Shown here: one piece after another, positions 1 through 8,760 of the stretch | Layout: each line of letters begins with the position of its first letter | Numbering within the stretch: the first letter of the stretch is position 1 | Source: Comamonas testosteroni ATCC 11996 | GTDB taxonomy: Bacteria > Pseudomonadota > Gammaproteobacteria > Burkholderiales > Burkholderiaceae_C | Length of the DNA: 64,000 bases | NCBI RefSeq assembly: GCF_000241525.1 | Contig: NZ_AHIL01000002.1 | Span: forward strand, 186,001 to 250,000 | Direction of reading: 5' to 3' | Notes under the pieces: generated by a model | Seen by the model: only the letters and a program-made list of their open reading frames with translations | Told to the model about the DNA's origin: nothing | Database searches by the model: none | Position numbers and translations under genes: made by a program

Positions 1-161
1 AAGATGCCATAGGGCTGGCAGGTGCGTTCATCCACATGGATGCGGGCGCGCACATAGTCGTCGCCGTATTCGGTGAACTCAATGCCCAGATGGGAAATTG
101 CAGTGTTTGCGCTGCCTGCGTTCAGCGCTTTCAGATCGAGCTCTCGGGTCCAGATCGCCAT
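1..161 (-). CDS. Hotdog-fold acyl-CoA thioesterase (PaaI/YdiI type), N-terminal fragment
   Basis: The reverse strand from an ATG at 161 reads MAIWTRELDLKALN..., then a GIEFTEYGDDYVRARIHVDERTCQPYG segment typical of the N-terminal half of hotdog thioesterases of the YdiI/MenI/PaaI group, which hydrolyse aryl- or acyl-CoA thioesters. Only about 53 residues are present because the gene runs off the left edge, so the catalytic region (usually HGGAS followed by an acidic residue) is not visible. A weak ribosome site (AAGGA) lies about 8 bases upstream, and a terminator hairpin ends only about 20 bases before the start codon. The family call is fairly secure; substrate cannot be judged. Confidence 0.75.
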   Translation of the reverse strand, partial: MAIWTRELDLKALNAGSANTAISHLGIEFTEYGDDYVRARIHVDERTCQPYGI

Positions 162-181
162 ACCAGTCCTTGTGGTGCATG

Positions 182-210
182 AAAAAAGGACGCTCCTTGC
201 AGAGCGTCCT
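182..210 (-). terminator. Rho-independent terminator, leftward
   Basis: An 8-bp perfect stem (GGACGCTC / GAGCGTCC, 188-195 and 202-209) with a 6-base loop is followed on the minus strand by six T residues (182-187). It would end leftward transcripts from the CoA-transferase gene at 433-1947. It lies only about 20 bases before the thioesterase ATG at 161. Confidence 0.85.
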
Positions 211-326
211 TCGATGCTAAGGACTTGGAGCAGCAGACGCCAGCACCAAGCGGACTAGGCAGCAGCTCCCAGTCAATGCCTCAAGCCATGTGGCATAGCG
301 GACAGTGCACCCACGCCCCGAGTCAG

Positions 327-428
327 AGACACCAAGCAAGGGCCTAGGCGGCCCCGCCGCCCCGCAGCGAGGGTGTCGTCCCCCTTGAGGGAAGCCGCGG
401 AGCCTCCCAGGCGCAGCGGCTCAGGGGG
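327..428 (-). repeat. Stop-codon-anchored GC-rich intergenic repeat, copy 1
   Basis: On the minus strand the block starts with CCCCCTGAGC a few bases after the stop codon at 433. It continues with complementary GC-rich arms and ends with GGCCCTTGCTTGGTGTC. The same arrangement recurs at 7804-7864, 20868-20973, 27572-27662, 29165-29240 and 54283-54382. It has no coding potential. Confidence 0.75.
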
Positions 429-432
429 TAGC

Positions 433-1947
433 TCAGCTACGCATATCGCCCTTGTCCATGAAGCGCTGATGCCAGGACAGCGCCTCGGTCAGGATGTGCG
501 GCGTGTGCTGTGCACCCTGCTGGCGCGAGCGGTCGAAGTAATCCTGCAGCTGGGCGCGATAGTCCGGATGGGCACACTTGTCGATGATGACTTGCGCACG
601 CTGCTTGGGCGACAGGCCACGCAGATCGGCCAGCCCCTGCTCGGTGACGATGATCTGAGTGTCATGCTCGGTGTGGTCCACATGCGAGCACATGGGCACG
701 ATGCAGCTGATCTTGCCGTCCTTGGCCACCGAAGGCGTGACAAAGAAGGACAGGTAGCCGTTGCGGGCAAAGTCGCCCGAGCCACCGATGCCGTTCATCA
801 TGCCCGTGCCCATGACATGGGTGGAGTTGATGTTGCCGTAGATGTCGGCCTCGATCATCGAGTTCATGGCGATGATGCCCAGGCGGCGCACCAGTTCGGG
901 ATGGTTGGAGATTTCCTGCGGGCGCAGGATGATGCGCTCGCGGTAGAAGTCGATGTTGTCCTCGAAATCCTTGTAGGCCGCGGCAGACAGCGAGATGGAG
1001 GTAGCCGAGGCCTTGCTCATCTTGCCAGCGCGCAGCAGATCCAGCATGCCGTCCTGCAGCACTTCGGTAAAGCCCAGCAGGTTCTCGAACGGGCCGGTCA
1101 GCAGTCCGGCCAGCACGGCATTGGCCACATTGCCCACGCCCGACTGGATGGGCAGCATTTCCTTGGGCAGGCGGCCCATCTTCATCTCGTGGGCCAGGAA
1201 GTCGATGATGTAGCCAGCTATTCTTTGAGAGTTTTCGTCCGGTGTGGCAAACACATTGTCGCGGTCACCCTTGTGGGTCTCGACCACGGCGACAACCTTG
1301 GCGGGGTCCACCTTCAGGTAGGCATCGCCAATACGGTCGTCGGCATGCGTCATGTTGATGGGCATACGGCGCGGCGGGATGGCCGTGCCGTAGTAGATGT
1401 CATGCATGCCCTCCATCCGGGCCGGCGGCTTGGTGTTGACCTCCAGAATCACCTTGTCGGCGATCTCCAGCCAGGTCTTGTTGTTGCCCACGGCCGTCGA
1501 CGGGATCAGCAGGCCGTCGGCAGTCACGCCCAGCACCTCGATCACGGCGATGTTCATATGGCCCAGAAAGCCGAACCAGGCATGCTGCGCCACATGGGAC
1601 AGGTGCATGTCGATGAAGTCGATCTCACCCGAGTTCACGGCCTTGCGCGCGATGGGATCGGTGTTGAAGGGCAGGCGCTGACCCAGGGCATGGGCTTCGG
1701 CCATCACGCCGTCGCACTCGGCGGCGGTGGACGCGCCGGTCCAGACATTGATCTTGTAGGGCTTGCCCTGGGCATGCTCGGCCTTGGCGCGGGCCGCAAT
1801 GGCCTGGGGCAATGCCTTGGGGTAGCCGGCTCCGGTAAAGCCGCTCATGCCGACATTGACACCGTGGGGAATCAGGGCGGCGGCCTCTTCGGCCGTCATG
1901 ACGCGCGAGAGGAATTCTGGGTAACGTACGCGATCTGCGATGGACAT
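433..1947 (-). CDS. Succinyl-CoA:acetate / acetyl-CoA hydrolase-family CoA transferase
   Basis: This is a 504-residue protein of the acetyl-CoA hydrolase/transferase family, class I CoA transferases such as AarC and Cat1. They move CoA between succinyl-CoA and acetate through a glutamyl-CoA intermediate. The family hallmark GFTEVLQDG lies near residues 293-301, placing the candidate catalytic Glu at about 295, and the C-terminal glycine-rich GTGMMNGIGGSGDF loop is present. I chose the ATG at 1947 (MSIADRV) because a GGAG lies 6 bases upstream; an in-frame TTG at 1959 is less likely. The permease gene lies upstream on the same strand but is separated by a terminator. Likely roles are acetate assimilation or overflow, or propionate metabolism. 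The acceptor acid is not determined by sequence. Confidence 0.88.
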   Translation of the reverse strand: MSIADRVRYPEFLSRVMTAEEAAALIPHGVNVGMSGFTGAGYPKALPQAIAARAKAEHAQGKPYKINVWTGASTAAECDGVMAEAHALGQRLPFNTDPIARKAVNSGEIDFIDMHLSHVAQHAWFGFLGHMNIAVIEVLGVTADGLLIPSTAVGNNKTWLEIADKVILEVNTKPPARMEGMHDIYYGTAIPPRRMPINMTHADDRIGDAYLKVDPAKVVAVVETHKGDRDNVFATPDENSQRIAGYIIDFLAHEMKMGRLPKEMLPIQSGVGNVANAVLAGLLTGPFENLLGFTEVLQDGMLDLLRAGKMSKASATSISLSAAAYKDFEDNIDFYRERIILRPQEISNHPELVRRLGIIAMNSMIEADIYGNINSTHVMGTGMMNGIGGSGDFARNGYLSFFVTPSVAKDGKISCIVPMCSHVDHTEHDTQIIVTEQGLADLRGLSPKQRAQVIIDKCAHPDYRAQLQDYFDRSRQQGAQHTPHILTEALSWHQRFMDKGDMRS

Positions 1948-1961
1948 TGCATGCTCCAACT

Positions 1962-1986
1962 AAAAAAAACCGCCCGGGTAGGGCGG
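1962..1986 (-). terminator. Rho-independent terminator after the NCS2 permease gene
   Basis: On the minus strand a CCGCCC / GGGCGG stem (1981-1986 and 1970-1975) is followed by eight T residues (1962-1969). It would end permease transcripts and lies 14 bases before the CoA-transferase start codon. Confidence 0.85.
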
Positions 1987-2094
1987 CATATCTCCAGCGA
2001 GAAATGTTACCAGCGCGGAACATTAATACCGGAACTCTCGGCAAAGGCCCCGCGCTGCTGTCAGGGGAATGTTCCCCCGATTACATGTTGGCAC

Positions 2095-3417
2095 TCACTT
2101 GGCCTGTACCTTGGTTTCAGATTTGCGCTCGCCCATGGTCAGCAGTGCGTACAGGATGATGGCGCCGAAGGTGGCGCAGCCAATGCCGCCCAGCGCGAAT
2201 TCGCCGAACCTCAGCGTGAATTCTCCGGTGCCCAGAATCAGGGTGATGGCAGCCACGATCAGATTCTTGGTGTCGGAAAAGTCCACCTTGTTGTCCACCC
2301 AGATCTTGGCGCCGGCAATGGCGATCAGGCCGAACACCACGATGGAGACACCGCCCATGACGGGCAGGGGAATGGCCTGGATCAGCGCACCGAACTTGGG
2401 CGAGAAGCCCAGCAGCACGGCCAGCAGGGCCGCCACGAAGAACACGGCCGTGGAGTAGATGCGGGTCGCCGCCATCACGCCGATGTTTTCGGCATAGGTG
2501 GTCACACCCGTGCCGCCGGCTGCGCCGGAGACCATGGTGGCCACGCCGTCACCGATGAAGGCCCGGCCCATGTACTGGTCCAGGTTCTTGCCCGTCATGG
2601 CAGTCACGGCCTTGATATGGCCCAGGTTCTCGGCCACCAGGATGATGACCACGGGCACGATCAGCAGTATGGCATTGCTGGTGAACACCGGTGCATGGAA
2701 GCTGGGAATGCCGAACCAGGCGGCATTGAGCACGCCGCTCAGATCCACGGGCTTGCCCCAGCCCAGGCCGTTGGTGAAGACGGCGTAGAGCACGCTGGCA
2801 ATGATCAGGCCAATCAGAATCAGCAGGCGCTGCAGCATGCCGCGCGTGAACACGGCCACCAGCGCCACGGAGACAAAGGTCAGCGCCTGCATCCAGGACT
2901 CGAAGTTGTTGGAGGCCATGTTCTTGATGGGAATCGAGGCCAGGTTCAGGCCGATGATGGCCACCACGGCGCCCGTCACCACGGGCGGCATGAAGCGTTC
3001 GATCCAGGCCGTGCCCACCATCTGCACCAGCAGGCCGACCAGCATGTAGACAAAGCCGCAGGCAATGATGCCGCCCAGCGCCACACCGATATTGGCGTTG
3101 GCAGGACCCTGGCTGGCCACATAGCCGGTGGCGATGTTGACCACGCCGATGAAGGCAAAGGAAGAGCCCAGATAGCTGGGCACCTTGCCGCCGGTGATGA
3201 GAAAGAAGATCAGCGTGCCGATGCCGCTCATCAACACCGCCAGATTGGGATCGAACCCCATGAGGATGGGAGCCAGCACCGTGGAGCCGAACATGGCGAT
3301 CACGTGCTGGATACCCATCAAACCGGTCTGCGTCCAGGGCAGTCGCTCATCTGGGCCGATGACGCCACCGCCCTGCAAGACATCGGACGATCGCTCCGTC
3401 CATTGAAACATTCCCAT
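2095..3417 (-). CDS. NCS2-family uracil/pyrimidine permease (UraA/RutG type)
   Basis: This 440-residue, very hydrophobic protein has the layout of nucleobase:cation symporter-2 transporters, with about 14 membrane segments in two inverted repeats. The substrate-site motif AENLGHI (Glu at about 263) and the GGTGVTTYAENIGV signature (about 297-310) match uracil/pyrimidine carriers rather than xanthine carriers. It should import uracil or related pyrimidines across the inner membrane with protons. The ATG at 3417 has AAGGAG 8 bases upstream. No other pyrimidine-degradation genes are adjacent, so UraA and RutG cannot be separated by context. The upstream region carries repeated GCAAGCA / TGCTTGC half-sites. 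Confidence 0.88.
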   Translation of the reverse strand: MGMFQWTERSSDVLQGGGVIGPDERLPWTQTGLMGIQHVIAMFGSTVLAPILMGFDPNLAVLMSGIGTLIFFLITGGKVPSYLGSSFAFIGVVNIATGYVASQGPANANIGVALGGIIACGFVYMLVGLLVQMVGTAWIERFMPPVVTGAVVAIIGLNLASIPIKNMASNNFESWMQALTFVSVALVAVFTRGMLQRLLILIGLIIASVLYAVFTNGLGWGKPVDLSGVLNAAWFGIPSFHAPVFTSNAILLIVPVVIILVAENLGHIKAVTAMTGKNLDQYMGRAFIGDGVATMVSGAAGGTGVTTYAENIGVMAATRIYSTAVFFVAALLAVLLGFSPKFGALIQAIPLPVMGGVSIVVFGLIAIAGAKIWVDNKVDFSDTKNLIVAAITLILGTGEFTLRFGEFALGGIGCATFGAIILYALLTMGERKSETKVQAK

Positions 3418-3457
3418 CCCATCGCTCCTTGGAGATATAAAAAACGGAGCAGATTAT

Positions 3458-3496
3458 GGCAAGCAGTGCTTGCCCGCTGGGGCCGTGCAAGCACTG
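3458..3496. promoter_or_regulatory. Candidate operator: repeated GCAAGCA/TGCTTGC half-sites
   Basis: A palindrome GGCAAGCAGTGCTTGCC (3458-3474) is followed 13 bases later by a third half-site, CAAGCACTG (3488-3496), which is the exact complement of CAGTGCTTG in the first palindrome. It lies 40-80 bases upstream of the permease start. Operator function is inferred from position and symmetry only. Confidence 0.4.
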
Positions 3497-3559
3497 GTAA
3501 ACCAGGGACTGTGGTCTCTCGCACACGCAGGAAAACGGCTGCGCCAGATCAAACTATCA

Positions 3560-3649
3560 AATACATAGCTTGCAGCGCAATGCCTTCAAAGAATTAATGA
3601 ATAAACAGATCTAATGTTGTTTATCAGCAAGCGCTAGCAGCTATCAAAT
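3560..3649 (-). repeat. AT-rich intergenic repeat (TTTGATAGC family), copy 1
   Basis: On the minus strand, directly after the radical SAM stop codon, the sequence reads ATTTGATAGCTGCTAGCGC, then a spacer, then GCGCTGCAAGCTATG...TTTGATAG. Related blocks occur at 13973-14030, 17745-17795, 20778-20800 and 49590-49630. It does not look coding. Confidence 0.5.
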
Positions 3650-5560
3650 TCACTGCTTCTGCTGCAGCGCACGTGCAATGCGGTCGCGCTTGACCGTGGG
3701 CTTGGGCACCTTGAACGGGAACCACATGCGCACATCCTCCTCCAGCCCGATGCCGTGCATGAAGTTGTAGATGGCCTTCTTGAGCGCCGCGCCCAGTGCG
3801 TCGTGATCGACGCCCGTGGGATCGATGAAGGGGCGGTCGTTCTTGGCAAAGTTGCCCTCGGGCAGCGGCGGCAGCTCGATGCCGTATTCCTCGGGGTTGA
3901 GACCCACGGGAGAGTGCACAGTACAGCTGAAGCGGTGAAAGAAGCCACTTTGAATGCAGCCGTTGAGAAACAGCTGGCGCACATACTCGAGCGCGTCCAC
4001 CGTGTCCTGCACGGTCTGCGTCGGAAAGCCGTACATCAGATAGGCATGGACCAGGATGCCGGCCTCCGAGAACGCCTTGGTCACGCGTGCCACCTGGTCC
4101 ACGGTCACGCCTTTTTTCATCAGCGCCAGCAGCCGGTCGGAAGCCACTTCCAGACCGCCGGAGATGGCGATGCAGCCGCTGTCGGCCATCAGCTCGGCCA
4201 GCTCTGGCGTGAAGGTCTTCTCAAAGCGCACATTGCCCCACCAGGAGATGCCGGCGTTGCGCGCAATCAGCTCCTGCGACAGCGCCTTGAGAGCCTTGGG
4301 CGGTGCGGCTTCATCGACAAAGTGAAAGCCGGTCTGGCCGGTCTCGGCGACGATGGCCTCGATGCGGTCGGCCAGCACGGCGGCGCTGGCGCCCTCGTAG
4401 CGGCCGATATAGTCCAGGCTCACATCGCAGAAGCTGCACTTCTTCCAGTAGCAGCCATGGGCCACGGTGAGCTTGTTCCAGCGCCCGTCGCTCCACAGAC
4501 GGTGCATGGGGTTGAGCATGTCCAGCAGCGACAGGTATCTGTCCAGCGGCAGGCCATCCCAGGTGGGCGTGCCGACCTCGGCAAACGCAATGTCGGACTC
4601 CATCATGTTCACGTACTGCACCTTGCCGTCGTCGCCGCGCACAAAGGTGCGCACCAGGCGCGATCTGCCGCGCTCGCCGCGCAGATGCTCGAGCAGCGCC
4701 AGCAGCGGGCGTTCCCCCGCATCCAGCGTCACGAAGTCGAAGTAGTCGAACACGCGCGGCTCTGCCAGCTCGCGCAGCTCGGTGTTGACAAAGCCGCCGC
4801 CCAGCACGGTGGCAATCTGCGGGAAGCGCCGCTTGATGGTCTGGGCAATGCGAAACGCCGCATAGGCCGAGCCCGGAAAGGGCACGGACAGCAGCACCAC
4901 CGTGGGCTGGTGACGCTCCACGGCCTCCAGCGTCAGGCGCTCCAGCACCTCGTCCACCAGATTGGGCTCTGCCGCAAGGGCATTGGCCAGCGGATCGAAA
5001 GTGGGCTGGCTGCCGGCCAGCGACTCGGCATAGCGCACGAACTCGAAGCGCTCGTCCACGGCATCGCGCAGCACATCGGCCAGATCGTTGAGGTACAGCG
5101 TGGCCAGATGCTTGGCCTTGTCCTGCAGGCCTAAAGCGCCAAAGGCCCAGCCCAGCGGATCGCCGCCCTCTTCGTCCTCGTACACGTCCAGCGTGGCAAA
5201 GCGCGGGCCTTCGGGCAGAAAGTGGCGCCCCACGATGCGGTGGGCCAGCGTGGAGTCTCGCCCCTGCAAAAAGGCAATCGTGGGCGCAATCGTGGCCAGA
5301 TAGCGTTCCTGCTGCGCGACAAAGGACTGCACGGCAGGCGTGTGCTGCTTGGCAGGCAGGCTCTGGATGCGTTCGGCCACGGCGCGCAGGCCATCGGGCG
5401 AGAGCAATTGCAGCACCAGAGCCAGCGCCAGGTCTTCCTGCATGGCGGTGATGCCGCGCGAGCGCAGAAAGCCGGTCAGATAGGCCGTGGAGGGGTAGGG
5501 AGTGTTGAGCTGCGTCATCGGCGGAATGACGGCCAGCACGCGGGTGGGCAAAGCGGACAT
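3650..5560 (-). CDS. B12-binding-domain radical SAM protein of unknown function
   Basis: This is a protein of about 636 residues. Residues 1-40 (RVLAVIPPMTQLNTPYPSTAYLTGFLRSRG) look like the start of a cobalamin-binding domain, which resumes at about 215-330 (VVLLSVPFPGSAYAAFRIAQTIKRRFP, then the TVLGGGFVNTE loop). A radical SAM domain follows, with the cluster cysteines C370, C375 and C378 in GCYWKKCSFCD and an ISGGLEVASD strand near 500. The cluster spacing is Cx4Cx2C rather than the usual Cx3Cx2C. I place the start at the ATG at 5560 because similarity to the domain begins there; no strong ribosome site supports it or the longer forms. Such proteins methylate or rearrange unreactive carbons, but no substrate is apparent. 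Confidence 0.72.
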   Translation of the reverse strand: MSALPTRVLAVIPPMTQLNTPYPSTAYLTGFLRSRGITAMQEDLALALVLQLLSPDGLRAVAERIQSLPAKQHTPAVQSFVAQQERYLATIAPTIAFLQGRDSTLAHRIVGRHFLPEGPRFATLDVYEDEEGGDPLGWAFGALGLQDKAKHLATLYLNDLADVLRDAVDERFEFVRYAESLAGSQPTFDPLANALAAEPNLVDEVLERLTLEAVERHQPTVVLLSVPFPGSAYAAFRIAQTIKRRFPQIATVLGGGFVNTELRELAEPRVFDYFDFVTLDAGERPLLALLEHLRGERGRSRLVRTFVRGDDGKVQYVNMMESDIAFAEVGTPTWDGLPLDRYLSLLDMLNPMHRLWSDGRWNKLTVAHGCYWKKCSFCDVSLDYIGRYEGASAAVLADRIEAIVAETGQTGFHFVDEAAPPKALKALSQELIARNAGISWWGNVRFEKTFTPELAELMADSGCIAISGGLEVASDRLLALMKKGVTVDQVARVTKAFSEAGILVHAYLMYGFPTQTVQDTVDALEYVRQLFLNGCIQSGFFHRFSCTVHSPVGLNPEEYGIELPPLPEGNFAKNDRPFIDPTGVDHDALGAALKKAIYNFMHGIGLEEDVRMWFPFKVPKPTVKRDRIARALQQKQ

Positions 5561-5702
5561 GGGGTGCGGGTCGCCGGCATGCGCCGTTGACGGTGTAGAC
5601 AGGCCCTGATTATCGGTTTGACCGCGCATCCGTGCTGCACAGGTGACATCTGCGGGGGCCACCACCAATGACTTGCACGGACTGCAGCGCTAGGCTGAGG
5701 CC

Positions 5703-7790
5703 ATGTCCTGTGCCTCCCCAAACACCGCCCCCTATATTCCCCAGATCCGGCTGTACCAGAACTGGCTGCGTGAAACGCGCGGCCTGAGCTTCGCCGACTA
5801 CGACGCGCTGTGGCGCTGGTCGACCAGCGATCTCGATGCCTTTTGGCAAAGCATCTGGGATTACTTCGACCTGCAGTCGCCCACGCCGCACAGCGCGGTG
5901 CTGGCCAGCAACACCATGCCCGGCGCTCAGTGGTTCCCGGGCGCGCAGGTGAACTATGTGCAGCAGGTGCTGCGGCATGTCCAGCCGGCCCATGCCGCCG
6001 GCATGCCGGCCGTCATCAGCCGCAACGAGCAGGGCCTGCAGCGCGAGCTGAGCTGGCCCGAGCTGCAGCGCCAGGTGGCGGCCCTGGCCCTGCACCTGCG
6101 CGCGCAGGGCGTCGCCAAGGGCGACCGCGTCGCGGCCTATCTGCCCAATATTCCCGAGGCCATGGTCGCCTTTCTGGCCTGTGCCAGCCTGGGCGCCATC
6201 TGGAGCATCTGCGCACCCGACATGGGCACCCATGCCGTGCTCGACCGCTTCAAGCAGATAGCGCCCAAGGCGCTGATCGCCGTGGACGGCGTGCATTACG
6301 CTGGCAAGGACATAGACCGCCGCGAGGTCCTGCAGGAGCTGCGCCGAGGCCTGCCCAGCGTGCAGCACGTGGTGCTGGTGCCCAATCTGGATACCTCGAT
6401 AAAGATAGCTGACACTGCAGACTACACCAGCGTTACAGCGAGAAATGATGCAGATACCGCTGCCTTTGAGCCCGAATGGCTGGCGTTCGACCATCCGCTG
6501 TGGATCGTCTACTCCAGCGGCACCACCGGCCTGCCCAAGCCCATAGTCCACGGTCATGGCGGCATGGTGCTGGTGGCCCTGCAACTCAAGGGTCTGCACA
6601 ACGACATCGGCTGCAGCTACGAGCCCAACAGCTGGGGCGAGCGCTACCACTGGTACAGCTCCACGGGCTGGGTGATGTGGAATGCCCAGGTCTCGGGCCT
6701 GCTGGGCGGCACAACCTGCGTGATCTTTGACGGCAGCCCCGGCGGCAGCAAGGACAAGCCCGACTGGGGCACGCTGTGGCGCTTCGCGGCCGAGACCGGC
6801 GTGACCAGCTTTGGCTCAGGCGCGGCCTTCTACGCCAACTGCATGAAGGCCGGTGTCGACCTGACCGCCTGCGGTGATCTGTCACGCATACGCGGGCTGG
6901 GCAGCACGGGCTCGCCGCTGTCTGCCGAAGTGCAGCAATGGGGTTCCGACCAATTCGAGAAACTGGGCCGCGCCAATATTTGGTGGAACAACCTGTCTGG
7001 AGGGACAGATTTTGCTGGTGCCTTCATCGGCGGCAACCGCGATCTGCCGCTGGTGCCCGGCGTCATGCAATGCCGCCAGCTGGGCGCGGCCGTCGAAGCC
7101 TGGAACGAAGAGGGCCAGCCCGTGATGGACGAGGTCGGCGAGCTGGTCTGCACCCAGCCCATTCCCTCCATGCCGCTGTTCCTGTGGGGGGACACGGACG
7201 GGAAAAGATACCTGTCCAGCTATTTCGACATGTATCCCGCCGGTCATGGCCGCCAACCCGGCGGCGGCGACGGCCCGCAAGAGATGGGGCCGGTCTGGCG
7301 CCATGGCGACTGGATCAAGCTGCTCGGCGAGGGCGGCTGCATCATCTACGGCCGCAGCGACGCCACCATCAACCGCCACGGCCTGCGCATGGGCACCAGC
7401 GAGATCTACAGCGCCGTAGAGGCCCTGCCCGAGGTGCTGGACAGCATGGTGGTGGACCTCGAATATCTGGGCAAGGACAGCTATATGCCGCTGTTTGTCG
7501 CCCTGCGACCCGGCGTGGAGCTGGATGCGGCCCTGCGCGAGCGCATCAACAAGGCCATCCGCTCGGCGCTGTCGCCCCGCTTTGTGCCCGACGATATCTT
7601 CGCCGTGGCCGAGATACCGCGCACGCTCAGCGGCAAGAAGCAGGAGCTGCCCATCAAGAAGCTGCTGCTGGGCCAGCCCCTGGCCAAGGTGGTCAACAAG
7701 GACGCCATGGCCAACCCCGGCTGCCTGGACTGGTATGAGGGCTTTGCCAGGGAATACCTGGCCAGGGCCGAAGCAGGCGCGGTGTCCTGA
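5703..7790 (+). CDS. Acetoacetyl-CoA synthetase (acetoacetate-CoA ligase)
   Basis: This 695-residue acyl-adenylate-forming enzyme should activate acetoacetate with ATP and CoA in the cytoplasm, feeding thiolase or PHB-type metabolism. The N-terminus (LYQNWLRETRGLSFADYDALWRWS) and WFPGAQVNY are characteristic of acetoacetyl-CoA synthetases. The ATP loop YSSGTTGLPKPIVHGHGG is at about 265-282, and the WYSSTGWVMWN and GRSDATINRHGLRMGTSEIY segments complete the family pattern. The C-terminal lysine region (LSGKKQELPIKKLL) is present. The length is slightly above the usual 640-670. It is divergent from the radical SAM gene, with GAGG before the ATG. Confidence in the family is high; other short beta-keto acids are possible substrates. 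Confidence 0.9.
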   Translation: MSCASPNTAPYIPQIRLYQNWLRETRGLSFADYDALWRWSTSDLDAFWQSIWDYFDLQSPTPHSAVLASNTMPGAQWFPGAQVNYVQQVLRHVQPAHAAGMPAVISRNEQGLQRELSWPELQRQVAALALHLRAQGVAKGDRVAAYLPNIPEAMVAFLACASLGAIWSICAPDMGTHAVLDRFKQIAPKALIAVDGVHYAGKDIDRREVLQELRRGLPSVQHVVLVPNLDTSIKIADTADYTSVTARNDADTAAFEPEWLAFDHPLWIVYSSGTTGLPKPIVHGHGGMVLVALQLKGLHNDIGCSYEPNSWGERYHWYSSTGWVMWNAQVSGLLGGTTCVIFDGSPGGSKDKPDWGTLWRFAAETGVTSFGSGAAFYANCMKAGVDLTACGDLSRIRGLGSTGSPLSAEVQQWGSDQFEKLGRANIWWNNLSGGTDFAGAFIGGNRDLPLVPGVMQCRQLGAAVEAWNEEGQPVMDEVGELVCTQPIPSMPLFLWGDTDGKRYLSSYFDMYPAGHGRQPGGGDGPQEMGPVWRHGDWIKLLGEGGCIIYGRSDATINRHGLRMGTSEIYSAVEALPEVLDSMVVDLEYLGKDSYMPLFVALRPGVELDAALRERINKAIRSALSPRFVPDDIFAVAEIPRTLSGKKQELPIKKLLLGQPLAKVVNKDAMANPGCLDWYEGFAREYLARAEAGAVS

Positions 7791-7803
7791 CGCGGCAGGC
7801 GCG

Positions 7804-7864
7804 GAGCAAGGGCCTGGGCGGCCCCACCGCTTTGCAAAGAAATGCCGTCCCTTCTTGGGGCTCA
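7804..7864 (-). repeat. GC-rich stop-anchored repeat, degenerate copy 2
   Basis: Between the converging synthetase and hydratase genes, the minus strand reads TGAGCCCCAAGAAGGGACGG, then GGGGCCGCCCAGGCCCTTGC. Here the stop codon of the hydratase gene itself forms the TGAG of the repeat. It is shorter and more diverged than the other copies. Confidence 0.5.
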
Positions 7865-8611
7865 GTGCCCCTGAAAGCGGGCGGCTCTTTTTTCGCGCCA
7901 GGCCGCACCGCCTTCCTTCAGATCGGCCGACTCGATGGTGGCCTGCACGGCGGCATCGATGGCGGCCCTGTCATGCACGCCGCGAGCAATGGCGTTGAGG
8001 TGTTTCTTCATGCCCAGCAGCGCCAGCGGCGCCATGCCGGCCAACGTAGTCTGCAGCTGCACCACGTGCTCGCAGATATCGGTGCCGTCCACCAGATCGG
8101 TCAGAAAGCCGCAGTCCTTCATGGCCTGGGCCTGCAGCTTCTCGCAGCTCAGGAACAGGCGCTTGGCCGTATCCAGGCCCAGGCGGGTCACATAGCGCTC
8201 CAGGCCCGAGCGGTAAAAATGCAGGCCCAGCCGCGCGGCAGGCATGAACATCTGGCTGTTGCCCCCACCGACGCGGAAATCGCAGGCCAGCGCCATATCG
8301 GTGGCGCCGCCAAACACGCCGCCCTGAATCGCGGCGATGGTCACGGGGCGGCAGTTCTCGATGGCGTCCACCATTTCACCGAAGGAGCTGCCCTCGTTCT
8401 GGCTGTTGGCAATCTCGCCAATGTCATAACCGCTGCAGAAATGCTTACCCACCGCCTGCAGCGTCAGCACCAGCACCGCAGGGCTGGCGTTGACCTCATC
8501 GATCTGGCGGCGCAGCACGATCAGGTCTTCGGGCAGCAGTTTGTTGGCAACTTCGGGGCGGCGCAAGGTGATGCTGGCACAGGCGCCCTGGATCAAAAGC
8601 TCTGGAGACAT
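7862..8611 (-). CDS. Enoyl-CoA hydratase/isomerase family protein
   Basis: This 249-residue crotonase-fold protein has the oxyanion-hole segments VGKHFCSGYDIGEI (about 54-67) and AIQGGVFGGATDMALACDFRV (about 94-114). The GG of the second segment normally stabilises the CoA-thioester enolate. The usual hydratase glutamates are not evident: the loop after GATDMALACD reads AARLGLHFYRSGLERYVTRLG rather than PEVxLG...G. The exact reaction (hydration, isomerisation or thioester hydrolysis) is therefore uncertain. It converges on acetoacetyl-CoA synthetase and is divergent from minC. A TTGCAGTGCAA palindrome lies 55-70 bases upstream of the ATG. Confidence 0.8.
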   Translation of the reverse strand: MSPELLIQGACASITLRRPEVANKLLPEDLIVLRRQIDEVNASPAVLVLTLQAVGKHFCSGYDIGEIANSQNEGSSFGEMVDAIENCRPVTIAAIQGGVFGGATDMALACDFRVGGGNSQMFMPAARLGLHFYRSGLERYVTRLGLDTAKRLFLSCEKLQAQAMKDCGFLTDLVDGTDICEHVVQLQTTLAGMAPLALLGMKKHLNAIARGVHDRAAIDAAVQATIESADLKEGGAAWREKRAARFQGH

Positions 8612-8662
8612 GACTGTATTTTCATCCAGACCAGCACAAACAGAGGCCTCTGAGGTGCATCA

Positions 8663-8682
8663 AGTGTTGCAGTGCAAACACT
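8663..8682. promoter_or_regulatory. TTGCAGTGCAA palindrome between hydratase and minC
   Basis: AGTGTTGCAGTGCAAACACT has a perfect 11-bp core palindrome (TTGCAGTGCAA) with near-symmetrical flanks. It lies in the divergent promoter region of the hydratase and minC genes. A similar core (TTGCACTGCAG) sits upstream of the thiolase gene at 62941. The sequence resembles TGC-rich PhaR-type operators; the assignment is inference. Confidence 0.4.
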
Positions 8683-8760
8683 CGGTGACCATATCTTTTG
8701 CCGGTAGGCAGGTACACTTTGTCGTCCTCATAGAGCACCTGATGTGCGCTGATCCCATCC

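Noticed and set aside
373-3597. A very long open frame (over 1000 codons) on the plus strand
   Set aside because: It lies antisense to two well-supported genes and is rich in His, Gly, Gln and Arg with no domain, as antisense frames in GC-rich DNA are.
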